Origin: DATGEP01 sp035310125
Lineage (GTDB): Bacteria; Chloroflexota; Ktedonobacteria; Ktedonobacterales; JADMIN01
Assembly (NCBI GenBank): GCA_035310125.1
Contig: DATGEP010000069.1
Span: forward strand, 1 to 14,315
Length of the DNA stretch: 14,315 nucleotides
Reading direction: 5' to 3'
This document shows positions 7,647 to 14,315 of the stretch, piece by piece. The notes beneath the pieces were generated by a model. The model searched no databases. It was not told the DNA's origin and saw nothing but the letters and a program-made list of their open reading frames with translations. The translations under genes were made by a program, and so were the position numbers. Each line of letters begins with the position of its first letter. The stretch's first letter is position 1.

Positions 7647-7711
7647 CGTGTGGGTCTCCTCTCTGACAGACGCATGTGTGCTCGACATGGTAGTGCCGCG
7701 TGAGCCACCTG

Positions 7712-8341
7712 TCAACCAGCACTCGCCTTCTCATCAGGGTATTCGCGTGGTCCGTCAGATGCGAAGACAAGATGCTCGTCGGTATCTAGCTCCGGGCGCC
7801 GCATCAGTCCCGCGCGCTCGGCGGTCCGTACGGAGGCGGAGTTCGCGGCACGCACGCGCGCTATGATGGGAATCGCCGGCAGGTGCGCCCGCGCCAGCCC
7901 GACGGCGGCGCGTGCCATCTCCGTTGCATAGCCATGCCCCCAGGCGGCGGGCGTGAAACGGTAGTACAGATTCAAGATGTCGCGGTCGCGCCAACGCACG
8001 CGCCGAACGCCACCAAAGCCGATCACCTTTTCGTCACCTGGAAGCGTCACCGCCCAGTAACCGTAGCCTTCTTCCATCCACTGCCGCAGCCACTGGCTCA
8101 GCGTCTCCTCGCTGGTTGCGAGATCAGCATCGGGGCCGTGGGGATTGTAGAGGTTCGTCGCCGGATCGCCATGAACCGCGAACATCGCGGCCCCGTCCTC
8201 GACAATAGGCCGGCGCAGCAGCAGGCGCTCCGTGCGCACCACGCCGAAGAGGGCCGCCAGTCTGGGCGCGAGCGCATCACTATGCGCGGAACGTGCCGCC
8301 CGTTGAAGCGTGTTATCGTTGCGAGTGTCTTTCCCGTCCAT
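7712..8341 (-). CDS. RimJ/RimL-type GNAT N-acetyltransferase
   Basis: ATG at 8341 is preceded by AGGAAGAA (AGGAA at 8353-8349, 7-nt spacer). The frame extends upstream to 8644 but only over the start of the divergent gene. The product is 209 residues. After a variable N-terminus, VVRTERLLLRRPIVEDGAAMF (about 34-54) is the standard opening of the Acetyltransf_3 (RimJ/RimL) group. GYWAVTLPGDEKVIGFGG (94-111) forms the central strands. Motif A is W134-G-H-G-Y-A139, and the usual Asn motif follows as R-A-A-N167-SAS, then ERAGL. It should use acetyl-CoA to acetylate an alpha-amino group or small molecule; the target is unknown. Only 65 bp separate it from the downstream AhpD-like gene, so they are likely co-transcribed, and it is divergent from the JetB-like gene. 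Confidence 0.9.
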   Translation of the reverse strand: MDGKDTRNDNTLQRAARSAHSDALAPRLAALFGVVRTERLLLRRPIVEDGAAMFAVHGDPATNLYNPHGPDADLATSEETLSQWLRQWMEEGYGYWAVTLPGDEKVIGFGGVRRVRWRDRDILNLYYRFTPAAWGHGYATEMARAAVGLARAHLPAIPIIARVRAANSASVRTAERAGLMRRPELDTDEHLVFASDGPREYPDEKASAG

Positions 8342-8407
8342 GTTCTTCTTCCTATGCTGTGAATACAACTCAGCGCAGCCAGTCGAATGCCTGATCTCGA
8401 TGACATA

Positions 8408-8452
8408 GTACTCCCGGTCTGGTACTCCTGGGTGCAATCGCCGCTGTACCAG
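8408..8452. repeat. Inverted and direct repeats in the GNAT/JetB divergent promoter region
   Basis: CTGGTAC (8419-8425) and GTACCAG (8446-8452) are a perfect 7-bp inverted repeat with a 20-bp spacer. GTACTCC also occurs twice in direct orientation (8408-8414 and 8423-8429, start to start 15 bp or about 1.5 helical turns). Located between divergent genes, this looks like a possible operator. No regulator is identified. Confidence 0.35.
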
Positions 8453-8521
8453 CCCGCCTATGGTAGTCTGTCCACACTGCAAGGCGGGTGAAGCGATTCT
8501 CTTGAGGTCAAGGGGCGGCGT

Positions 8522-9352
8522 ATGACAACTTACACTGGGCAGCGCGAGCAAGAGCTGGCGCGGCGCGTGCGGCGCATGCTCATCGAGCAGAGCGCGCTGA
8601 TGCAGGACGAGAGCCCCGACGAATTCACCTGGCTCACGCGGCACTATGCCGAGGAGCAGCGCTTTTTCGAAGACGAGCTAGGCGCGCACCTGGAGCTGCG
8701 CATGGGCCGCTGGGCGCGAGCGTACTGGCCCGCGCCGCCGCGCCAGCGTGAGATTTGCGTCGCAGACATCTTCGAGCTGACCGCTCGCAAGCAGACCGCT
8801 TATGCCTGCCTCATTCGCGCCTACCGTAGCGTGCGCCTCCTCGAATCCGGCGAGTCCGCCAGCGCCTTCCGTTTCGCCGAGCTGTTCCGCTATGTCGCGG
8901 AGGAGGGCCAGCGCCAGTCTCCCTGGCTCAGCTTCGACGAGGCGATCATCAATGAAGCCCTCGCCGCCGGCATTGAAACCGACGATCCCGACGAGGAAGA
9001 TCTTGCCGAAGAGCAGCTTACCTCCGCCGGAAAAGCCCGCAAGAGGAATGGTGTGCTGGCCGTCACGTCCCGCCCCAAGAAGGTGACTGCGCCGCAACGC
9101 CTGGGCGCCGCGCAGCGCGTTCGTGCCAACCAGCGCGCCTTCTACCAGGCTTTCGCCGCTTTCGAGCGCTATCGCCTGCTCCGTCGTATCGGCGCGGACG
9201 ACCGCCAGCGGCCCGACGAGCGCTACAAATTGGACGAGCGCGACTACAGCGGCGTCTATGAGTTCACCGATCTGATTGATCGCTTCCTGCCGCCAGCCGG
9301 CCTCGTAACCCACGATGAGCTGAACCCCGATGCGAAAGGGGAAAAGGAATGA
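8522..9352 (+). CDS. JetB-like (DUF2398/MukE-type KITE) subunit of the SMC system
   Basis: ATG at 8522 has AGGGG (8511-8515) 6 nt upstream. The product is 276 residues. Residues 10-65 follow a DUF2398-like layout: LARRVRRMLIEQSALM, then DEFTWLTRHYAEEQRFFEDELG and HLELRMGRWARAYW. Next comes a first winged-helix candidate (about 80-130: VADIFELTARKQTAYACLIRAYRSV, then FRFAELFRYVAEEG). An acidic linker (TDDPDEEDLAEE, about 152-164) and a basic stretch precede a second helical and winged part (about 190-256, ending YEFTDLIDRFLP). Tandem winged helices are the KITE architecture (MukE, MksE, JetB) that binds kleisin. The stop overlaps the SMC start in ATGA, a strong sign of translational coupling. 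The assignment rests on pattern plus context, without a profile search. Confidence 0.7.
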   Translation: MTTYTGQREQELARRVRRMLIEQSALMQDESPDEFTWLTRHYAEEQRFFEDELGAHLELRMGRWARAYWPAPPRQREICVADIFELTARKQTAYACLIRAYRSVRLLESGESASAFRFAELFRYVAEEGQRQSPWLSFDEAIINEALAAGIETDDPDEEDLAEEQLTSAGKARKRNGVLAVTSRPKKVTAPQRLGAAQRVRANQRAFYQAFAAFERYRLLRRIGADDRQRPDERYKLDERDYSGVYEFTDLIDRFLPPAGLVTHDELNPDAKGEKE

Positions 9353-12300
9353 TCCAGACGCGCGGCTTCACGACGCCACGTAGCCTCAAGGGGCCGGGCC
9401 GGGCCTGGATCCGGCGTATTCGCCTCATCAACTGGCATGGCCACGAGAACGCCGTGCTGGATGTCTTTGGCGATATGCTGGCGATCATCGGCGAAAATGG
9501 CTCCGGCAAGTCCCTTATTCTGGACGCGATAGACTGGGCGCTCTTTCCCGCTTCCAACAAGCAGTTCAACGCCGCCGCGCGCGAGGGCGGGCGAACCAGC
9601 AAACGCACGCTCAGTAATACGATCCTCTTTTTCGACCCTCATGGTGTGGACCGGCCCGATAAGGGCTGGCGCCGCCAGCGCACCGTGGGCTACTGCGCCT
9701 GCGAGATCGAGCACGAGGGCGAGGGTCGCTGGGTGTATGGTGCCGCCGCCGCCGCGACGCCGCACGCCGCGCACCCGTTCTACTACGCGCTTCCAGGCGC
9801 GTTGGAGCATGTCTCTTTCCTCGATATGACGCCCAGGGGGCAGGTTCCTCTCCAGATGACGGAGTTCCGCGCGGCCAATGATACCCTGCTCAATACTGGC
9901 GGCACCCTGTTCAATGCGACCCAGGCGGAAGACTACAACCGCCTCGTAGCCCGGCGCTTGCTCAACATCGAGGGCGCTGATTGGCAGCGCCGTTACGAGG
10001 CGCTCTATGATGTATTGCATCGCATGCTTGGTCTCAAGGTGGATGACGCGCTGGTTTCGGATCCAAGCGGCGTCGTACGGCAGTTTCTTCCTATCGTAGA
10101 TCGCCCGCACCTGGAGCGCCTGGTCGAAGGGCTGGAAGGCATCCAGCACATTCACCGCGACATCGAGGAGTACCAGAAGCTGCGCGCGACACTCAACGGC
10201 GTCGTTGAGGCGCGCAAGAAGTATCATGAGGCGGTGCTATACAACGCCTCCCTCGCATGGCTCCGCGCTGCCTGGGCCGGTGATGACGCCACTCGCGAGC
10301 TTGCTGAGTCTGATGACGCGCTGCGCGAGGCCGAGTCAACCGCGCGCCAGGCCGAAGCGAACGAAGAGGCGGCGTATACTGAAGAACAGGCCGCACGCCG
10401 CGAGCTGGAAGCGGTACAACAGCTTCACCAGGGCGAAGTAGTTCAGGCTGTTTCCCGCGCCAACGAGACCCTCACTACCGCCCAGCATACTCAGGACCGC
10501 GCGGCTCGCGAGCTGCGGCAAGCCGATGAGCGTTTGCGGCGCTCGGAGTCAGCCGTCTCCGCCGCGCGCGCCTCGCTCGGCTCTGAGCGCGAGAGCGCCG
10601 CCGCGCGCCTGGATGAGCTGCGCGCGCGGGCGGACGCCGCCCTCGGCGTCCTTCCAGAGGCGCTCGACGCCGCATGGCAACGTGTCCGCGACGACCCCGG
10701 CGACCAATCGCTGGCCGATGCCCTGCACGCCGCCGGGCTTGCTGCCGATGCCGAGCTGGAGCGGTTCGAGGCGTTTGCCCGCCGTATCGAGGATGCTGCT
10801 GGCCTGGCCACCACGGCTCGCCAGGCCGAGCGCGACGCCCGCGCGCAGCACGAGGCCGCTGGTCGCGCCCTTCTTTCCGCGCGCCAGGCGATCTGGGCCC
10901 GCTGGGACAAGATGGTGCAGCGCTGGCCACATGGCCTCGGTTCCGCGCCCGCCAACGAGCCGACCACCATCGCGCTGCCCCCGCTCGCGGAAAGCGGCAG
11001 GCGTGAGCTCGACGCCGCCCATGCACAGATCCGGGAAGCCAGCGCGCGTGCCGCTAAGATCGAGGTCCGCAACGGCGAGCTTCAGGCCCGCCTGGCAGAG
11101 ATCGAAGCTGAGATCGGCCACACGCAGACCGAGCCGCTGCCAACCCTCTCACCTGAGCGCGAGCGCGCCCTGGTCGCGCTGCATAGCCTGGATCGTGGCG
11201 TCGCACCGCTCTATCGCCATCTGGACCTGGCGCGTGAAGGGGCGCAGTGGGCCGACGCCATCGAGGGCCTGCTCGATCACCTGGACATTCTCACGCTGCT
11301 CACGCTCACCATTCCAGTTGAGCAGGCGCGCACCGCTGCCGGCTCTTCGGTGGATTGGCACGCGCTCGTGCCCGTGCCGCAGGCTGGCAAGCCGGGGCGT
11401 GGCTCGCTCGCGTCCGTCCTCGTCACGACTCACCCCGACGCACGGAGATATCTGGACGGCATTTTCGGCGCGATGCTCCTTGCTCAAGAGCCGCAACGAA
11501 CCGGCGACTACCTGTGTCCCGACGGCCGCTATCGCTTCGGCGATGTAATGGGCACCGTCCGCCCCGGCAAGCGATCCGAAGCGCTCATCGGCGTTGTGCG
11601 CCGCCAGACCGCCGCCGCCGCCCGGCGTGATGAGCTGGGCCGTGAGCGCGACGACCGCACGCGCGAGCTTGAGGACCAGCGTACCGCTCTCGCCACCGAG
11701 CGTGTGGCCATCTCCGCCGCCGAAGAGCGCGCACGCGGCCTCTCCGAATTGCTCCACATGCTGGACGAGATGGAGCAGCGCCGTATTGAGATGCGTACGT
11801 TGCGAGAAGCTGAGGAAGCGGCATCAGTCCGTCTCGCGGCCGCCAGCCGCGAAGCTGAGAGCGCCGGCGCTGACGAAGATGATGAGCACGCACGCTGGTC
11901 AGATGTCACCGCTGCCTACCCCGCTCTCGCGGACCCGAAGAGTCTCAGTCGCGCCCGCCTCGCGGTCTCGCATGCCGTCGCGGACGCCATCGCTCGCGCG
12001 CAGGAGACATGGGGCCGCCTGACACAGCTACACACGCGCCTGCGCTCCGCCGAGGACAGCCACGGCGCGGAGGCCGAAGTTTATGGCATGGCGCGCGCCC
12101 ACATGGATCAGGTGGACCGCGAGGTGCAGGAGGCGCAGCGTTTGCTCAATCAGGCGCGCAGCGCGCTACAGGCGGCTGGTTTGCAGGATGTCGAGGCGCG
12201 CATAAGCCAGCTTCAGCGCCGGCTGAAGGCCGCCGAGGAGCGCGCCCGCCAGACGGGTGTCGCCAAGGGCATCGCCCTGCATCAGGTCGAAGCCGCCAAA

Positions 12301-13554
12301 CATGCGCGCGACGGCAGAGCGGGCGTGGCGCAGCAGGCCGAGCAGCATCTCGCCGGGCGCAATGCCGCCTTCGGCGCTCTCCTCAACGCTGTAGCCGATA
12401 GCCTGGATCTGCCGGCAAATCAGGTGGACGATCCGGTGCGCTACGCCCGGCAGATGACGAAAGGCCGCGACAGCCGCTCCCGCCTGGACGACGATCTGCC
12501 GCGCGTGTACAGTGCCGCCGAGCGCGAACAAGAGGGCTTCCTCGTCGTCGTCGCCGAATATCAGGCGCTCGTGGGCACCGACGAGCGCTTCGGTCTCCGT
12601 CCACCGGTCAAACGCGAGCTTCCCCTCGCGCCGCAGGGCTGGCTGCTGGATGTCGCGCCGCGGCTCGAAGGCACCAGCGATGTCCGCCTGCTCCTAAACT
12701 TCCTGGATGTCTCCATCGAGCAGCTCCAGCAGACGCTCTCGCAGCGCGTCACCCGCGTCGTGCGAGATATCATCCTGGGCGAGGTCATCAGCCATCTGGT
12801 GGATCAGTTGGTCCGCGCGCAAAATATCATCGAAGGGCTGAATGAGCGGCTCGTCACAGCGCGATTCTTCGCTCGCAACACCCGCTTTACGCTCAAGCTC
12901 TCCGTGCGGCTGGATCGCCTTCCAGAAATCCCCTTCGATCACGTCGCCGTCGCCACCGCGCTCATGGAGCATGGCCGCGCCATGCCCGCTGGCGTTCAAA
13001 TGCAGCTCACTTCGATCTTCGCGTCCTGGCTGGACGACCAGATGCAAGGGCAGACACAGCCGTCCGTCGAATCCCTCGTAGAGCAGCTGGACTACCGCCG
13101 CTGGGTAGATATCGCACTGCTGCACAGCGATGACCTCGATGCCCGCGTCCGCCCGTGGGACAGTGCCGTCTCCGGCTTCGGCAGCGGCGGTGAGCAGCGT
13201 GTGCCCGTCTACGTGCTGCTGCTGACGGCGGCGGCGATGCAGTTCGCCGTCTCAAACGCGCCACTGCGGCTGCTGATGCACGACGAAGCCTTCGCGCGTA
13301 TGGACCAGCGCAACGCCGATCTCGTCATCCGGTTCGCGCAGCAGCTTGGCGTCGGGCTGGTTATCGCCAGCCCCAACCTGGACCTCTTCGCCGAGGGTGT
13401 CAGGTACGCCACCGCCTACCGTCTGCGCCAGCTCCCCAACGGCCACATCGCCAGGGAAGCGCTGCACCTGCGCTCCGCGCCCGGTCCCGATGGCAGCGAA
13501 CCCGAAGAAGAGCATATGCCGCAATTCACGATACGCCAGATAGATGAGCGCTAA
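9349..13554 (+). CDS. JetC/MksB/MukB-like SMC ATPase
   Basis: The product is 1401 residues; the ATG overlaps the JetB-like stop by 4 bp, with AAAGGGG (9335-9341) upstream. The N-terminal head (1 to about 270) has IRRIRLINWHGHEN and Walker A G48-E-N-G-S-G-K-S55, then FNAAAREGGR. About 275-600 and 755-1015 are Ala/Arg/Glu-rich coiled coils. The hinge is at about 602-750, with conserved-looking APLY and WADAIEGLLDHLD. The C-terminal head has IIEGLNERL (about 1160), LDYRRW (ending at W1252), an ABC signature G1278-S-G-G-E-Q-R1284 and Walker B LRLLMH-D1312-E1313-AFARMD, followed by GLVIASPN. These mark an SMC-like ATPase of the MukB/MksB/JetC branch, which would extrude DNA loops with kleisin and KITE partners. 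In Wadjet such complexes restrict plasmids. Whether this one defends or organises the chromosome is open, because no nuclease subunit is seen. Confidence 0.9.
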   Translation: MIQTRGFTTPRSLKGPGRAWIRRIRLINWHGHENAVLDVFGDMLAIIGENGSGKSLILDAIDWALFPASNKQFNAAAREGGRTSKRTLSNTILFFDPHGVDRPDKGWRRQRTVGYCACEIEHEGEGRWVYGAAAAATPHAAHPFYYALPGALEHVSFLDMTPRGQVPLQMTEFRAANDTLLNTGGTLFNATQAEDYNRLVARRLLNIEGADWQRRYEALYDVLHRMLGLKVDDALVSDPSGVVRQFLPIVDRPHLERLVEGLEGIQHIHRDIEEYQKLRATLNGVVEARKKYHEAVLYNASLAWLRAAWAGDDATRELAESDDALREAESTARQAEANEEAAYTEEQAARRELEAVQQLHQGEVVQAVSRANETLTTAQHTQDRAARELRQADERLRRSESAVSAARASLGSERESAAARLDELRARADAALGVLPEALDAAWQRVRDDPGDQSLADALHAAGLAADAELERFEAFARRIEDAAGLATTARQAERDARAQHEAAGRALLSARQAIWARWDKMVQRWPHGLGSAPANEPTTIALPPLAESGRRELDAAHAQIREASARAAKIEVRNGELQARLAEIEAEIGHTQTEPLPTLSPERERALVALHSLDRGVAPLYRHLDLAREGAQWADAIEGLLDHLDILTLLTLTIPVEQARTAAGSSVDWHALVPVPQAGKPGRGSLASVLVTTHPDARRYLDGIFGAMLLAQEPQRTGDYLCPDGRYRFGDVMGTVRPGKRSEALIGVVRRQTAAAARRDELGRERDDRTRELEDQRTALATERVAISAAEERARGLSELLHMLDEMEQRRIEMRTLREAEEAASVRLAAASREAESAGADEDDEHARWSDVTAAYPALADPKSLSRARLAVSHAVADAIARAQETWGRLTQLHTRLRSAEDSHGAEAEVYGMARAHMDQVDREVQEAQRLLNQARSALQAAGLQDVEARISQLQRRLKAAEERARQTGVAKGIALHQVEAAKHARDGRAGVAQQAEQHLAGRNAAFGALLNAVADSLDLPANQVDDPVRYARQMTKGRDSRSRLDDDLPRVYSAAEREQEGFLVVVAEYQALVGTDERFGLRPPVKRELPLAPQGWLLDVAPRLEGTSDVRLLLNFLDVSIEQLQQTLSQRVTRVVRDIILGEVISHLVDQLVRAQNIIEGLNERLVTARFFARNTRFTLKLSVRLDRLPEIPFDHVAVATALMEHGRAMPAGVQMQLTSIFASWLDDQMQGQTQPSVESLVEQLDYRRWVDIALLHSDDLDARVRPWDSAVSGFGSGGEQRVPVYVLLLTAAAMQFAVSNAPLRLLMHDEAFARMDQRNADLVIRFAQQLGVGLVIASPNLDLFAEGVRYATAYRLRQLPNGHIAREALHLRSAPGPDGSEPEEEHMPQFTIRQIDER

Positions 13555-13591
13555 CGAAACGTCAGCAGACCACATCTTCTTCCGCACCTAA

Positions 13592-13621
13592 TAGACGAGC
13601 TATATTGATGCGATGTACAAT
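13592..13621 (+). promoter_or_regulatory. Candidate sigma-70 promoter for the Mrr-N-like gene
   Basis: TAGACG (13592-13597, 4 of 6 to the -35 consensus) is followed after 18 bp by TACAAT (13616-13621, 5 of 6 to the -10 consensus). It lies 98 bp before the ATG at 13719 and after the SMC stop, suggesting the small downstream gene can be transcribed on its own. Confidence 0.4.
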
Positions 13622-13718
13622 GCAACCAGGATGCGTGTAGCCAGCGCATATGGCGCATGGTTCATCGTGTGCTATTAACTTCCACCGAATTCAGCAAGAT
13701 TGTGAACGGAGCCACTTC

Positions 13719-14288
13719 ATGACTGCCAACACCGCATTCGAGGAATTGCTGGAAGAACTTGAGGACGAGATGGGAGTAGTCAATCAGGCAGGGGCCTTCG
13801 CTTTCGGAAAAGGCGACCACGAGGCAGCCGAAGCGGCAGTCGGGCGTGCCAAGCACCTGACAGCTCTACGTCTCAAAGTGTCTAACCTTCGAGACGAGTG
13901 GAATACCTTCCATCCGGCACCAGCGCCCGTTCAGATACATCCCGATGGCAACTCGCAAGTAGACAGAGGACATTCGGATAGACTTCAACGCGGAAAGCGC
14001 ACACCAGAAAGAGTCTTTGAGATACCCATCCTCAAAGCGCTAGTTGAGATGGGTGGGCAAGCTCGAATGGGTGAGGTGCTTGTTCGTGTGGAGCAACTCA
14101 TGCGCGACACGCTTAAGCCGGTTGATTATGAGTCCTTGAAGTCTAGTTCTGATCCGCGCTGGCGAAACACGGGCCAATGGGCACGACAAAACATGGTTGA
14201 ACACGGGCTGTTGAGGTCAAATTCCCCCTGGGGCTTCTGGGAAATCACTGATGCGGGTAGGCGCTATCTTGCGGAACACTCGGACTGA
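13719..14288 (+). CDS. Stand-alone Mrr-N-type winged-helix protein
   Basis: ATG at 13719 has GGAG (13708-13711) 7 nt upstream; an earlier in-frame start at 13650 lies in non-coding-looking sequence. The product is 189 residues. Residues about 5-62 are helical and acidic (FEELLEELEDEM, then VGRAKHLTALRLKVSNLRDEW). Residues about 65-95 are a flexible linker. Residues 96-186 match the winged-helix pattern found at the N-terminus of Mrr-type restriction enzymes: PILKALVEMGG, then MGEVLVRVEQLM, then DPRWRNTGQWARQNMVEHGLL, ending GFWEITDAGRRYL. There is no following nuclease domain with a D...ExK motif, so it is a DNA-binding candidate only. By eye its codons are less GC-rich at third positions than those of the SMC gene, which hints at separate origin. 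A regulator or accessory of the SMC locus is possible but unproven. Confidence 0.65.
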   Translation: MTANTAFEELLEELEDEMGVVNQAGAFAFGKGDHEAAEAAVGRAKHLTALRLKVSNLRDEWNTFHPAPAPVQIHPDGNSQVDRGHSDRLQRGKRTPERVFEIPILKALVEMGGQARMGEVLVRVEQLMRDTLKPVDYESLKSSSDPRWRNTGQWARQNMVEHGLLRSNSPWGFWEITDAGRRYLAEHSD

Positions 14289-14315
14289 AAGATCCGTCTG
14301 GTTTCGTACCCGCAA

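Noticed and set aside
7712..8644. Long form of the RimJ/RimL-like GNAT starting at 8644
   Set aside because: The extra 101 residues have no domain character, run antisense into the JetB-like gene and bypass a good ribosome site at 8353-8349.
9256..10227. A 323-residue open frame on the minus strand
   Set aside because: It lies antisense across the JetB end and the SMC ATP-binding head, whose motifs are unmistakable. It is a by-product of strong GC bias in the coding strand.
13650..13718. Earlier in-frame start for the Mrr-N-like gene
   Set aside because: The added 23 residues are Cys/His/Arg-rich non-family sequence; GGAG sits properly spaced before the ATG at 13719.
1..14315. Search for CRISPR arrays, tRNA genes, insertion sequences and attachment sites
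   Set aside because: No regularly spaced repeats, no tRNA-like cloverleaf and no transposase or integrase reading frame could be seen by eye on either strand.

Overview
The window is high-GC bacterial DNA with densely packed genes on both strands, GTG as well as ATG starts, and good Shine-Dalgarno sequences. No rRNA, tRNA, CRISPR array or insertion sequence is recognisable. The gene mix (a DUF3267-like membrane zincin, membrane-anchored beta-propeller and FN3-type proteins, GNATs, an SMC-type system) would fit a soil or thermophilic Chloroflexota or another high-GC lineage. That placement is a guess from style, not from a marker gene.

Left arm (1-3004, minus strand): three genes are read leftwards. 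A GNAT acetyltransferase is followed closely by a DUF3267-like membrane zincin (HExxH). Then comes a signal-anchored extracellular protein with an FN3-like domain and a probable beta-sandwich domain, which runs off the left edge.

Middle and right (3412-13554): three plus-strand genes look like a split Wadjet/MksBEF-type SMC complex. They are a DUF2397-like JetA/kleisin candidate (3412-5532), a DUF2398-like JetB/MukE-type candidate (8522-9352) and a 1401-residue SMC ATPase (9349-13554) that overlaps jetB by 4 bp. The ATPase has clear Walker A, signature and Walker B motifs, two long coiled-coil arms and a hinge. No JetD-type Toprim nuclease is present in the window. The A-like gene is separated from B and C by three unrelated genes: a membrane-anchored PQQ-type beta-propeller (plus), an AhpD/CMD-family protein (minus) and a RimJ/RimL-type GNAT (minus).

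The most striking single observation is in the AhpD/CMD-family gene (7074-7646, minus). One in-frame UGA interrupts an otherwise intact reading frame, exactly at the second cysteine of the redox CxxC motif (C-E-Y-stop). It is followed immediately by a sequence that can fold into a bacterial SECIS-like stem-loop with a GGUCA apical loop about 20 nt after the UGA. This suggests a CxxU selenoprotein rather than two short genes or a pseudogene.

Right end (13719-14288, plus): a small, lower-GC gene encodes a stand-alone Mrr-N-type winged-helix protein behind its own plausible sigma-70 promoter. It could be a regulator or a defence-associated accessory, and it has no nuclease domain.
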